Source of the DNA: Pedococcus sp. 5OH_020
GTDB lineage: Bacteria; Actinomycetota; Actinomycetes; Actinomycetales; Dermatophilaceae
DNA length: 64,000 bases
Direction of reading: 5' to 3'
Assembly: GCF_027812955.1 (NCBI RefSeq)
Contig: NZ_JAPYZV010000005.1
Span: 310,001-374,000, forward strand
Below are positions 16,674 through 25,649 of the stretch, one piece after another. How positions within the stretch are numbered: position 1 is the first letter of the stretch; each line of letters starts with the position of its first letter. Below the pieces are notes generated by a model. It did not search any database. It was not told where the DNA came from and was given only the letters and a program-made list of their open reading frames with translations. A program made the translations under genes and the position numbers.

Positions 16674-17987
16674 ATGAGCTCCATGACCACGTCACCGGAC
16701 CCCGGTCCGGCTCACCACCTGTGGGTCGACGCCAGTGCCGGCGTCGCCGGAGACATGCTGCTCGGCGCACTCGTCGACGCGGGCGCCGACCTGGCCGGGG
16801 TCCAAGCTGCCGTCGACACGGTCCTGCCCGGCACTGTTCTGCTCGAGACGGCCACCGTCACCCGCGCGGGGCTGCGGGCCCTCAAGGTCGACGTGCGGCT
16901 GCTGGTCGAGGACCAGCCTCATCGGACGTGGCGCGAGATCAGGTCGCTGCTGACCGAGGCAGCCCTGCCGGAGCAGGTACGGCAGGCCTCCCTCACAGTC
17001 TTCGGTCTACTCGCCGAGGCGGAGGCGCGCGTGCACGGGGTGCAGGTCGACGAGGTCCACTTCCACGAGGTCGGGGCGTGGGACTCGATCGCGGACGTCC
17101 TGGGCGTCGTCGCCGCCGTGGACCTGCTCGGCGTCACGGATGTCACGGCGAGCGCGGTGGCCCTGGGATCCGGCCGGACGCGTACAGCGCACGGTGACGT
17201 ACCGGTCCCGGCACCCGCGACGCTTCAGCTGAGCACAGGGTGGCCGGTGCTCTCCGGTGGCGAGGGCGAGCTGGCGACACCCACGGGCATGGCCCTCGTT
17301 CGCGGCCTGGCGTCAGCCAGCGGCGACCTACCGCCTCTGCAGGTCGACGCCGTCGGGGTCGGTGCCGGCAGCAAGGACACCCCCGGGCGGCCCAACGTCG
17401 TGCGGGTGGTGCGCGGCCCGCTGGCCGTGGCGGAGCCGGCTGGTGCGCGGACCGGTGCACCAGCCGGTGTCGCGGCCGCGGGGCACGGCTCCGGGCTGGA
17501 CCAGGAGCGGCTGTTGGTGCTGGAGGCCAACGTCGACGACCTCGACCCGCGTGTGTGGCCGGAGGTCCTGGCGCTGCTCCTGGACGCCGGTGCCGCCGAC
17601 GCGTGGTTGACGCCCATCCTGATGAAGAAGGGTCGCCCCGCGCACACCTTGTCGGTGCTGTGCCACGCCGGGAGCCGAGAAGGTCTGCGGGAGCTGGTGT
17701 TCAGGCAGACGACGACGTTCGGCATCCGTGAGCATCCGGTCGCACGGACCACGCTGCGCAGGGACTGGCGCCCGGTGTCCGTTCGGGGGCACACCGTGCG
17801 GGTCAAGATCTCGACGGATGTCCAGGGCGAGGTCCTGCACGCCACCCCGGAGTTCGAGGACGCGCTGAGTGCGGCGCGTGCCTGCGCGCTTCCCGTACGG
17901 CAGGTACTGGACGAGGCCGCTGTGGCGGCCGCAGCGGCGGGCATCGTGCCGGGCGTTGTTCCACCCGGGAGCCCAACCCCAGCCTGA
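16674..17987 (+). CDS. larC: LarC, nickel insertase for the nickel-pincer cofactor, single uninterrupted ORF
   Basis: A 437-residue protein catalysing CTP-dependent nickel insertion into the pincer cofactor. Visible motifs are WVDASAGVAGDMLLGALVDAG near the N-terminus [core DASAGVAGDMLLGALVDAG], the histidine-rich VDEVHFHEVGAWDSIADVLG, and in the second half EANVDDLDPRVWPEVL and TPILMKKGRPAHTLSVLC. In lactobacilli the gene is split into larC1 and larC2 and joined by programmed frameshifting. Here both halves are in one frame. It follows the beta-glucuronidase gene after 94 bp and is convergent with the GH79-like gene. Confidence 0.94.
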   Translation: MSSMTTSPDPGPAHHLWVDASAGVAGDMLLGALVDAGADLAGVQAAVDTVLPGTVLLETATVTRAGLRALKVDVRLLVEDQPHRTWREIRSLLTEAALPEQVRQASLTVFGLLAEAEARVHGVQVDEVHFHEVGAWDSIADVLGVVAAVDLLGVTDVTASAVALGSGRTRTAHGDVPVPAPATLQLSTGWPVLSGGEGELATPTGMALVRGLASASGDLPPLQVDAVGVGAGSKDTPGRPNVVRVVRGPLAVAEPAGARTGAPAGVAAAGHGSGLDQERLLVLEANVDDLDPRVWPEVLALLLDAGAADAWLTPILMKKGRPAHTLSVLCHAGSREGLRELVFRQTTTFGIREHPVARTTLRRDWRPVSVRGHTVRVKISTDVQGEVLHATPEFEDALSAARACALPVRQVLDEAAVAAAAAGIVPGVVPPGSPTPA

Positions 17988-18035
17988 CAGCCCTCGGCAC
18001 CGTCCCGACCGGGTGACGGGTGGGCAGGGCCATGG

Positions 18036-19706
18036 TCACTCGTCGTGGGAGAACGTCACGATCGACGCAGTGCCGGCCGGGACCGTGACCGTCGCGGACT
18101 TCTGCTGCACGTCGGCCGGGACCGAGGTCGGCACACCGTCGGCCGCACCGTTGGCCAGCACCTGCCGTCCTCCCAGGCTGATGGCCGAGGCGTCGGTCGA
18201 GCTCAGCCCGCCCGGAGCGTCGCTCTTCAAGGTGACCTGCTCGGCCTTCTGGAAGGTCGAGGGCAGGGTGAGGGTGACGGCGTCAGCGGTGCTCGTGAGT
18301 GAAGTGGGGTCTTGGACGTTGACCAGCACCGCGGTCACTGTGCCTTGCGGACCCTCCACCGCGTACGCGCGCAGCTGGGGCAGGGCGCTCGTAGGAAGGT
18401 CGAGGTCGAGGAACCGGCCGCCTTCCGGAACCTGACGGAAGGCCCAGAGGCCGTAGTACAGCGGTGTCGGGGACACCTTGTCCTGGTCAAGCTCAGCCTG
18501 GTCCTTGGCGCAGAAGGCGCCGTAGTACCGGTAGGAGACCGGGTAGTCGGCCGAGCTCCGCTCCTTGAAGTCGCCGCAGATCGCCTTGGTGTTCGTATGC
18601 AGGGCAACCCGGCCGATGCCCGCCTTGGCCGCCTGGAGCAGGTAGTCGAGCGACCACAGGGAGGTGGCATAGCTGTCACTGACCCCCGGCTGGCCGCTGC
18701 ACGAGGCGCTGTTCGACTCGTTCACGACCATCGGGACCGGGTGGGACAGCCGGTCCTGGAGCGCCATGACGCCGTCCAGCTTCGTCTGGGTCTTGGTCCA
18801 CGTGCTGGCCGACATGAGCGTCGGGATGCTGACGTTCGAGGAGCCGCAGTGGCTTCCGGGGTACCAGTGGGACGTGATCTCGGACAGCAGCCGTCGGGGG
18901 TCGCTGGAGGTGTCGGCCGCCACCGCGGTGACGAACTGGTCGAGTCTGGTGTTGGCTGTCGAGGTGTTGGCGGAGGGGCCCGTCAGCTTCAGGTCGACTC
19001 CGGGGACCCCGGCGCGGAGCTCCGCAGCGACCTCCTTGAGCTTGGTGTAGTACTCGGCACCGGTGAGGGTGCTGACGTTGTCGAACTCGTTGCCCAGCTC
19101 GACGGACAGCAGGTCGTCGCCGAGCGTGTCGTGTGCGGCCTTGACCTCCGCGACGACCTGGTCGATCGTCACGGCCGGCGACGGGTCCTTGGTGGGGCTC
19201 TTCACCTGTGAGGGGTCGAGGAGCTTCTTCAGCGGGACGCCGAGCGTGACCTTCCACCCGGAGTCGTCCAGAAGTGCCTTCAGGCCGTCCAGGTCGGCCT
19301 GGTCGACGGTGCCTCCGATTGCCTCCGGCGGAGCGGCTGTGCTGCTGTACCGTCCGAACGCCGGCCACACCAGGTCCATCGAGTACCCACCCAGCCGAAC
19401 CACGCCGTGGCGTCCCAAGGTCTTCAACCGCTGGGACAGCAGGGCCTTGGTGAGAAAGCCGTGGGCGAAGTCGGCGGACTCGACGGAGAAGCCCTGGTTG
19501 TCCCCGGTGATCCGGGGGTTCTGGTCGTTCTTGGTCGCGGTCAGCGTGAAGGCCGTGCTCGCGCCTGCGCCAGTGGTTGTGCTACCGACGGCACCGGTCC
19601 CTGCGGCGAGGGCGATCCCGGCGACCGCTGCTGTTGCCAGCACCGACCGTCGGAGGCCTCGCCGGCTTCTCCCTCGACGGGTCACCGTCGTGGACGTGTC
19701 GCTCAT
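18036..19706 (-). CDS. Secreted GH79-like glycosidase (beta-glucuronidase/heparanase type)
   Basis: A 556-residue exported protein. It has an Arg-rich N-terminus and hydrophobic signal segment (about 20-40), then a TIM barrel with a likely acid/base Glu207 in SVELGNEFD and a likely nucleophile Glu330 in VVNESNSAS, and finally a beta-sandwich C-terminal domain. This layout matches the GH79 glucuronidases and heparanase relatives. It lies 58 bp downstream of a diverged paralogue on the same strand, with AAAGGAG before the ATG, so they form an operon. It probably removes glucuronate residues from extracellular polysaccharide or glycoprotein side chains. Substrate not determined. Confidence 0.75.
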   Translation of the reverse strand: MSDTSTTVTRRGRSRRGLRRSVLATAAVAGIALAAGTGAVGSTTTGAGASTAFTLTATKNDQNPRITGDNQGFSVESADFAHGFLTKALLSQRLKTLGRHGVVRLGGYSMDLVWPAFGRYSSTAAPPEAIGGTVDQADLDGLKALLDDSGWKVTLGVPLKKLLDPSQVKSPTKDPSPAVTIDQVVAEVKAAHDTLGDDLLSVELGNEFDNVSTLTGAEYYTKLKEVAAELRAGVPGVDLKLTGPSANTSTANTRLDQFVTAVAADTSSDPRRLLSEITSHWYPGSHCGSSNVSIPTLMSASTWTKTQTKLDGVMALQDRLSHPVPMVVNESNSASCSGQPGVSDSYATSLWSLDYLLQAAKAGIGRVALHTNTKAICGDFKERSSADYPVSYRYYGAFCAKDQAELDQDKVSPTPLYYGLWAFRQVPEGGRFLDLDLPTSALPQLRAYAVEGPQGTVTAVLVNVQDPTSLTSTADAVTLTLPSTFQKAEQVTLKSDAPGGLSSTDASAISLGGRQVLANGAADGVPTSVPADVQQKSATVTVPAGTASIVTFSHDE

Positions 19707-19764
19707 CTGACTGACTCCTTTGTCATGGTGGTTGTCGCGCCCCGGCGGGCGGCTGCACAGCTCG

Positions 19765-21522
19765 TCAGTCGTCGTGCTGGTGGATCGCGATGACCGACGC
19801 CTCCCCTGCTCCCAGGGTCATCGTCAGCCGGTCGCCCTTGATCTGCTCCTGGGTTGCGTCGAAGCCCGGCCACGTGCCGTCGGCCGCCACCTGGCGGCCG
19901 TCGATGCGCACCTGCGCGGCGTCCAGGGTCTTGCCGGCGCCGGTGGGGTCGTAGGGCGTCATGCGGTCCACGAGAGCGGACGAGCCGGGCGCGTCGACGG
20001 TCAGGGTCACCGGGCGGTCGGACTTGTTGATCAGGAACAGCCGGCGCTCCGCGGCGCTGCCCTCCACCCGCCAGGCCTTGACCTGGTTGCCGGCGGTGGG
20101 GTCGTCGGTCGAGACAGCCACCGGCCGCAGGCCCGACGTGCCCTGCGCGAACTTGGAGAACAGCAACAGGGCGTAGTACTCCGGGGCCGCTGTCGGGGCT
20201 CCCATCGCCGGCGACGGGTCATAGTCGACGGCGTTGTAGTAGCCGTTCCCCTCCTCAGGGGAGAAGAACGCGCGGACCTCGGCGTTGTGCAGGTTGACGC
20301 CGATCGCGCCGGTGCCGCACGCGGTGTTCGCCGACGGGGCCTGTGGTGGCTGCGGGCAGGCTGCGTTGAACATCATGTCGAGGGCGTACGTCGCGCTCGC
20401 GGCGACGTTGCTCACGCCGTCCGCGCCGCGTCCCGCCGCGGTGTTCGTCTCCTCGAGGCGGTAGCCGAGGCCGTGGCGGGCAGCCTCCTCAGCGTGCTCG
20501 TAGACCTGGTAGTCGAGGCTCTGCATATGCTCGTCGGAGAGCAGGGCGGGAATCGTCGCGCAGCGGTATGGCTTCCCGTTGCAGGTCCGGGCGAGCGGGT
20601 AGAAGTGGTCGCTGGCGTAGGCGCCGAACGCTCCCGCCCGAGTCTTGGCCCCAGGCGCGAAGACGTCGAGGATCTGCGGCCAGTTCCAGAAGTACCGGGT
20701 CGGCCCTGCGGCGATGGTCTGCCACGGCAGGATGTCCTCGCTGGTGTTCGGTGCGATGACCGGGAAGGGGCCCGTTACTCCGCGCGCGGAGTACGTACGC
20801 AGGTCGTCCAGGTAGGCGCCATACCGGCTCGCTCCGTAGGACAGGTCCGTCTCGTTGCCCAGCTCGATGCCGGCGACGTACCGGGCGGCCTTGCCCGAGA
20901 AGGCAGGGGCCACTCCCTGGGTCACGAAGGTGTGGGCGTGGTCCGGGCTGACGAACGGTCTGCGGTCACTGGGCGGTGACATCGCCGTCCCCAGGACGAC
21001 CCCCCACGCGGGGCGCGCGGTGTCGGCGTCCCCGGCGTTGGTCGCGTCCAGGGTGGAGCGGATGAGGGCGAGGTCGTCCGGGGTGACGACCTCGTTCGTG
21101 TTCGTCGCGTCGGGCACGAACGGCATGAGGTCCTGCGACGAGCCGCCGATGCGAAGCACGCCTGTGCCGAGGTTCTTCAGCAGGTTGGCGAAAGCAGGAC
21201 GGGCGTTCGGTCCCATGTAGCGCTCGACCAGCGACCACTCGAGGCTCAGGCCCACGAAGTTCTGCGGGACTGCGCCACCCTCCTCGTGGCGGGGGTCGAG
21301 CCGCACGGAGGCACCCGCGCCAGTGCCATCGGCGCCAGTGCCATCGGCGCCGGTGGCTCCGGCGACGGGCTGGGAGCCGTCGCTGGCGAAGCTGGGCGCG
21401 GCGTAGGCCGACAGGGCCAGCGCCGAGACGGCGCCGGCGGCCAGCAGGCTGCGGACGGCCCGACGGCGATCTCGGCTTCGGGCGCTGCGGACGGGATGAG
21501 GTGAGGAGAACGGTGTGAACAC
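19765..21522 (-). CDS. Second secreted GH79-like glycosidase
   Basis: About 585 residues. It has a signal peptide, a low-complexity linker of repeated GADGT units, the barrel with acid/base Glu in GIELGNETD (about 224) and nucleophile in RLEETNTAA (about 358), and a beta-sandwich C-terminus. The GTG at 21522 is preferred because a GGGG site lies 8 bases upstream; a TTG at 21528 would add two residues. It is first in the operon with the gene at 18036, and the LacI gene is divergent on the other side of a palindromic operator. Confidence 0.75.
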   Translation of the reverse strand: MFTPFSSPHPVRSARSRDRRRAVRSLLAAGAVSALALSAYAAPSFASDGSQPVAGATGADGTGADGTGAGASVRLDPRHEEGGAVPQNFVGLSLEWSLVERYMGPNARPAFANLLKNLGTGVLRIGGSSQDLMPFVPDATNTNEVVTPDDLALIRSTLDATNAGDADTARPAWGVVLGTAMSPPSDRRPFVSPDHAHTFVTQGVAPAFSGKAARYVAGIELGNETDLSYGASRYGAYLDDLRTYSARGVTGPFPVIAPNTSEDILPWQTIAAGPTRYFWNWPQILDVFAPGAKTRAGAFGAYASDHFYPLARTCNGKPYRCATIPALLSDEHMQSLDYQVYEHAEEAARHGLGYRLEETNTAAGRGADGVSNVAASATYALDMMFNAACPQPPQAPSANTACGTGAIGVNLHNAEVRAFFSPEEGNGYYNAVDYDPSPAMGAPTAAPEYYALLLFSKFAQGTSGLRPVAVSTDDPTAGNQVKAWRVEGSAAERRLFLINKSDRPVTLTVDAPGSSALVDRMTPYDPTGAGKTLDAAQVRIDGRQVAADGTWPGFDATQEQIKGDRLTMTLGAGEASVIAIHQHDD

Positions 21523-21558
21523 GAGCAACGCCCCAATGGTTGTAGTCTGGATTTCCGC

Positions 21559-21576
21559 TCAGAAAACGTTATCTGA
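21559..21576. promoter_or_regulatory. LacI-type operator between GH79 operon and lacI
   Basis: TCAGAAAACGTTATCTGA pairs with its own reverse complement at 16 of 18 positions and has the central CG typical of LacI-family sites. It lies 37 bp from the GH79 start and 108 bp from the LacI start. The core GAAAnCGTT recurs at 34892-34907. Confidence 0.65.
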
Positions 21577-21683
21577 CAGCCTGAACCGAGCGGTGGGCCG
21601 CTGTCAAGACTTTCCGAGGGTCCAAGGTCGAGCCATGCGAGGCAGGTCCCGGGGCGCCTGTAGCCTCGGGGTGGACCGACGTC

Positions 21684-22745
21684 GTGGGGAGGAATGTGAG
21701 CGGGGCAGCAAAGCGAGCCACCATCATCGACGTGGCTCGTCAGGCGCGAGTGTCGATCTCGACCGTGTCGCGAGTGCTCAACGAGCGGCCCGTGGCCGAC
21801 CAGGAGCTGGTGGTGCGCGTCCGCGCGGCGGCCGACGAGCTGGGGTACCGGCCGAACGCGGTGGCGCGGGACTTCCGGCGCGGACGCACGACCAGCATCG
21901 GCGTGGTCGTCCCGGACCTTGCAAACCCGTTCTTCACCCATGTGCTCAAGGGCCTGGCCAACGACGTGCGCGCCGGTGAGCACCGGCTGCTGGTGGTCGA
22001 CTCCGGGGAGGACCCGGAGGAGGAGATCCAGCTCGTGGAGCAGCTGGCCGAACGCTGTGACGGCATGGTGCTGTGCTCGCCGCGCATGTCCCGCGCGCAC
22101 CTTCAGGCGGTCGCCGGACTCGACATCCCCGTGATCTGCACCAACCGTTCCGTCGCAGGCCTTCCCCTCGGCACGATCGGTGTCGACTCGGCCGTCGGTA
22201 TGGCGCAGGCGGTGACCCACCTCTACGAGCTGGGCCACCGTCACGTCGGCTATCTCGCCGGCCCGCAGTCGTCGTGGTCGGACGCGCGCCGCCGGGAGGG
22301 CCTCACCTCCGCCGCAGCGGCCTGCGGCATGGAGGTCTCCGTCACCGTGGCGGGTTCGGCGAGCGACGCCGGGTTCACCCGTCTGCCCGACCTGCTGCGC
22401 GAAGGCGTGACGGGGGTGCTCGCGTTCAACGACCTCGTCGCCGTGGGAGCGCTTGCCCGGCTGCGAGAGCTCGAGGTGGCTGTCCCGGGCGACCTGTCGG
22501 TGGTCGGCTTCGACGACATCCCGGTCGCCGCGTTCCTCGGCCCGCCGCTCACGACGGTCAGCGTGCCGAAGGAGGACCTGGGCCGCGCAGCGTGGGCCAT
22601 GCTGCGACAGCAGATGCAGGACGGTGAGGTGGCGTCGGAGCAGTGGCTCCCCTCGGCACTGGTGGTCCGCCAGTCGACAGCTCCGCACCCGAAGCGCCTG
22701 CAGTCCGGGGCTGGCCGACGGGACGGCCGCCGGGCCGCTCGCTGA
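21684..22745 (+). CDS. LacI-family transcriptional regulator
   Basis: A 353-residue regulator. The N-terminal helix-turn-helix and hinge (IIDVARQARVSISTVSRVLN) are followed by a periplasmic-binding-protein-like effector domain. It is a paralogue of the LacI protein at 33807: both share DGxxLCSPRM and AGPxSSWS in the effector domain, which suggests a related, probably uronate-type, ligand. Two GTG starts are possible, 21684 and 21696. The second gives the usual MSGAAKRATI start but has its GGAGG only 3 bases away. It probably controls the divergent GH79 operon and itself. Confidence 0.9.
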   Translation: MGRNVSGAAKRATIIDVARQARVSISTVSRVLNERPVADQELVVRVRAAADELGYRPNAVARDFRRGRTTSIGVVVPDLANPFFTHVLKGLANDVRAGEHRLLVVDSGEDPEEEIQLVEQLAERCDGMVLCSPRMSRAHLQAVAGLDIPVICTNRSVAGLPLGTIGVDSAVGMAQAVTHLYELGHRHVGYLAGPQSSWSDARRREGLTSAAAACGMEVSVTVAGSASDAGFTRLPDLLREGVTGVLAFNDLVAVGALARLRELEVAVPGDLSVVGFDDIPVAAFLGPPLTTVSVPKEDLGRAAWAMLRQQMQDGEVASEQWLPSALVVRQSTAPHPKRLQSGAGRRDGRRAAR

Positions 22746-22787
22746 CTGCGCGGGCCGGCGCCCACTCCTGCGGCGCGAGCCGCACAC

Positions 22788-22848
22788 CGGTGCCGGGCCA
22801 GGTGCCGGAACGCTCGTGGAGCTGTTCGTCGCACCGGACCCGGCACCG
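22788..22848. terminator. Possible shared terminator between convergent genes
   Basis: A perfect 10-bp inverted repeat, CGGTGCCGGG (22788-22797) with CCCGGCACCG (22839-22848), lies between the LacI gene and the convergent GH28 gene. The loop is long (41 bases), so termination is uncertain. Confidence 0.35.
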
Positions 22849-22862
22849 CCGTGACCAGGTCG

Positions 22863-24332
22863 TCAGGCCGCGGTGGCCCCGGCCACGACCAGCGGCTTGC
22901 CGTTCTCGGTGACGTTGCTCAGCACCAGGTTGTCGACGTACTCCACGGTCGGGGCCTTGGACGTGGTGCCGAAGTCGACATCGGTGAGGCGCACCCCGCG
23001 GATGTGGTCGTCGCTGTAGCCGCGCAGGTTCAGCGACTGCTTGGCGGACTGGACCGTCATCCTCTCGACGTTGATGTCGGACACCAGGGGGTTGAAGCCC
23101 TGGCCAGGCCCGTCCTCGTAGTAGAAGTTGATGTCGATGACGGCCTGACCGACCTGCCCGACGGTGATGTCGCGGGCGTGGAAGCCCGTGATGAACCCAC
23201 CACGCAGGGAGTTGGTCTTGAACCGCAGGGCGATGTCGAGGTTCGGGCTCGACATCTGGCAGTCACGCACGAAGACGTTCCGCACTCCCCCGGACATCTC
23301 GCTGCCGATCGTCACGCCGCCGTGCCCGTCGCGCATCTGGCATCCCTCGACGAGGATGTCCTGGCTGGGGACGTCGACCCGCCGCCCGTCGGTGTTCTTC
23401 CCCGACTTGATGGCGATGCAGTCGTCACCGGTGTCGAAGAGGCAGTCGCTGATGACGACCATCCGGCTCGACTCGGGGTCGCAGCCGTCGTTGTTCGGTC
23501 CGTGCGAGCTGACAGTGACGTTCTGCACGAGCACGTGGTCCGAGAGGGTCGGGTGGATCTCCCACATCGGCGAGTTCACGATCGTGACGCCCCCGATGAG
23601 GACGTTGCTGCAGCGGTACGGCTCGATGAACGCCGAGCGCAGGTAGTCGCCCTCGCCGAACTGCCGCTGCTCTACGGGCACACCGGCATCCGCCATGGCG
23701 CTCAGCCGGTCGCGCGCCGGGCCCTGCCACGGGTCGCCCTTCTTCCAGCCGAAGTCGGTCTTCCCCTTCCAAGGCCACCAGTGCGCGTTGTCCGCCTGGC
23801 CGTCGAGCGTGCCCGAGCCCGTGACCGCGATGTTCTCCTGCTCGAACGCGTAGATCAGCGGGGAGTAGTTGTAGAGCTCGATGCCCTCGAACCGCGTCAG
23901 CACCGCGGGCAGGTAGTCGGCGGGGTTCTGGCTGAACCGGATGCGCGCGTTCTCGGTGACGTGGAGGTCCACGTTGCTCTTCAGGTGGATCGGTCCAGTC
24001 AGGTAGTCGCCCGCCGGGACGACGACGTGTCCACCTCCTGCGGCGTGGCAGGTCGCGATCGCGTCCCTGAAGGCCTCCGTGCAGTCGACGGTGCCCCCGG
24101 CGACTGCCCCGTGGTCGGTGATGTCGAAGTACCGGTCGGGGAAGTGCGGTGCGCGCACCGTCGCCTTGATGTACTCGGCCCGCCCCCATGGGTTCCCCGG
24201 CGGGAACGGGCCCGGGCCTTCACCGTTCCCAGCCGCAAGGGCCGTCCCCTGCGCGCCGAGGGCGAACCCGACGGTGCCGGCGCCGATGGCCGTGAACCTC
24301 AGGAAGTCCCGTCGTGTATGCCGCTGAACCAC
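22863..24332 (-). CDS. Tat-exported GH28 polygalacturonase-like hydrolase
   Basis: A 489-residue exported enzyme. The twin-arginine signal is HTRRDFLRF, followed by a hydrophobic stretch ending in ALAAG. The beta-helix carries GH28 motifs: NNDGCDPES (the NxD group), DTGDDCIAIKSGK (the DD pair), GHGGVTIGSEMSGG (catalytic region histidine), and RFKTN in place of the usual RIK. The GTG at 24332 is chosen because AAAGGAG lies 7 bases upstream; the ATG at 24356 lies before that ribosome site. It is 90 bp after manD in the same direction, so it may be the last gene of the uronate operon. It releases galacturonate from pectin or related chains. Confidence 0.86.
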   Translation of the reverse strand: MVQRHTRRDFLRFTAIGAGTVGFALGAQGTALAAGNGEGPGPFPPGNPWGRAEYIKATVRAPHFPDRYFDITDHGAVAGGTVDCTEAFRDAIATCHAAGGGHVVVPAGDYLTGPIHLKSNVDLHVTENARIRFSQNPADYLPAVLTRFEGIELYNYSPLIYAFEQENIAVTGSGTLDGQADNAHWWPWKGKTDFGWKKGDPWQGPARDRLSAMADAGVPVEQRQFGEGDYLRSAFIEPYRCSNVLIGGVTIVNSPMWEIHPTLSDHVLVQNVTVSSHGPNNDGCDPESSRMVVISDCLFDTGDDCIAIKSGKNTDGRRVDVPSQDILVEGCQMRDGHGGVTIGSEMSGGVRNVFVRDCQMSSPNLDIALRFKTNSLRGGFITGFHARDITVGQVGQAVIDINFYYEDGPGQGFNPLVSDINVERMTVQSAKQSLNLRGYSDDHIRGVRLTDVDFGTTSKAPTVEYVDNLVLSNVTENGKPLVVAGATAA

Positions 24333-24422
24333 TGCAATCTCCTTTGATGGCAACAACTTCTTGTCATGGAAGCGGCGGCGCTCAGCCGCAGCCTCTGCCC
24401 ACGGGTCGGGGCCCGTGAGCGC

Positions 24423-25649
24423 TCACCAGTCGTGGACCGTGCCGTCCTTGAGCCGGTTGAAGGGCAGGTATGCCGGCTGGTACGGGAACCGGCCGGCCGC
24501 CTCCTCGTCGAGCTCGACCCCGAGACCGGGTGCGGTCCCCGGGTGTAGGTAGCCGTCCCCGAACGTGAACGTCTGTCGGAACACCTCGTTGGTGAGTGCT
24601 CCGTGCGGCATGTACTCCTGGATGCCGAAGTTGTGGATCGCCAGGTCGAGGTGGAGCCCCGCGGCGAAGCCGACGGGCGAGATGTCCGTGGGTCCGTGGA
24701 TCCCCGACTTGACCTGGTACTGGGCGGCGAAGTCGAGCAGCCTGCGCAGCGCCGTGACGCCGCCGGTGTGCGTGACGGAGGAGCGCACGTAGTCGATGAG
24801 CTGCTCGCGGACCAGCGTCTGGTAGTCCCACACCGTGTTCAGCACCTCGCCGATGGCCAGCGGGGTGGTCGTGTGCTGGCGGACCAGCCGCAGGGCGTCC
24901 TGGTTCTCCGCCGGCGTGCAGTCCTCGAGCCAGAACAGGTCGTAGGGCTCGAGATCCCGGCCGAGCCGCGCGGCCTGGATGGGGGTCAGCCGGTGGTGCG
25001 CGTCGTGTAGCAGGGGCAGGTCGGCGCCGAACTCGCCGCGTACCGCCTCGAACACGGTCGGGACGTGCCTGAGGTAGGCCCCGGTGTCCCAGTCCTCCTC
25101 AGCCGGCAGGGGGGCGCGCTGCGCGGGCTCGTAGTGGTGCGCCCGTCCGGCGGACCGGGTGGCCGGCACGCCGTACACCGCGTCGATGCCGGGCACCGAG
25201 GTCTGCACGCGGATGGAGCGGAACCCCTCCTCGAGGTGGTGGCGGACGGAGTCGAAGAGCTCCTCGGTGTCGCGGCCGGAGGCGTGCCCGTACGCCATCA
25301 CGCCGGTGCGGGAAGCGCCGCCGAGCAGCTGGTAGAGCGGCATACCGGCGGCTTTGGCCTTGATATCCCACAGGGCCACGTCCACTGCCGCGATCGCCGT
25401 CATCGTGACCGGACCGCGGCGCCAGTAGGCGGAGCGGTAGAGGAACTGCCAGGTGTCCTCGATCTGGTGCGCGTCGCGGCCGAGGAGGAGCGGGACGACG
25501 TGGTCGGCCAGGTACGACGCCACGGAGAGCTCGCGCCCGTTGAGTGTGCCGTCCCCGAGGCCGACGATGCCGTCCTCGGTCGTGATCTTCAGGGTGACGA
25601 AGTTGCGGTCGGGGCTCGTGACGATGACCTCGGCGGCGACGATCTTCAC
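24423..25649 (-). CDS. manD: D-mannonate dehydratase of the enolase superfamily
   Basis: A 408-residue ManD-type protein: the lid domain ([16 protein letters not shown]) followed by the barrel with [39 protein letters not shown] and [10 protein letters not shown], which hold the metal ligands and catalytic bases. It dehydrates D-mannonate to 2-keto-3-deoxygluconate, closing the glucuronate branch. Some ManD/RspA relatives have low activity or other sugar-acid substrates, but the operon context supports mannonate. The GTG start overlaps the reductase stop by 4 bases. Confidence 0.9.
   Translation of the reverse strand: MKIVAAEVIVTSPDRNFVTLKITTEDGIVGLGDGTLNGRELSVASYLADHVVPLLLGRDAHQIEDTWQFLYRSAYWRRGPVTMTAIAAVDVALWDIKAKAAGMPLYQLLGGASRTGVMAYGHASGRDTEELFDSVRHHLEEGFRSIRVQTSVPGIDAVYGVPATRSAGRAHHYEPAQRAPLPAEEDWDTGAYLRHVPTVFEAVRGEFGADLPLLHDAHHRLTPIQAARLGRDLEPYDLFWLEDCTPAENQDALRLVRQHTTTPLAIGEVLNTVWDYQTLVREQLIDYVRSSVTHTGGVTALRRLLDFAAQYQVKSGIHGPTDISPVGFAAGLHLDLAIHNFGIQEYMPHGALTNEVFRQTFTFGDGYLHPGTAPGLGVELDEEAAGRFPYQPAYLPFNRLKDGTVHDW

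Noticed and set aside
16674-17987. Programmed frameshift in larC
   Set aside because: I looked for a split between the N- and C-terminal domains; the frame is continuous and both halves are intact.
19720-20979. 419-aa plus-strand frame opposite the second GH79-like gene
   Set aside because: Shadow of a GC-rich coding region; the minus frame has signal peptide, catalytic motifs and normal composition.
22851-24347. 498-aa plus-strand frame opposite the GH28 gene
   Set aside because: Antisense shadow; Val/Asp/His-rich without any domain, while the minus strand has a Tat signal and GH28 motifs.
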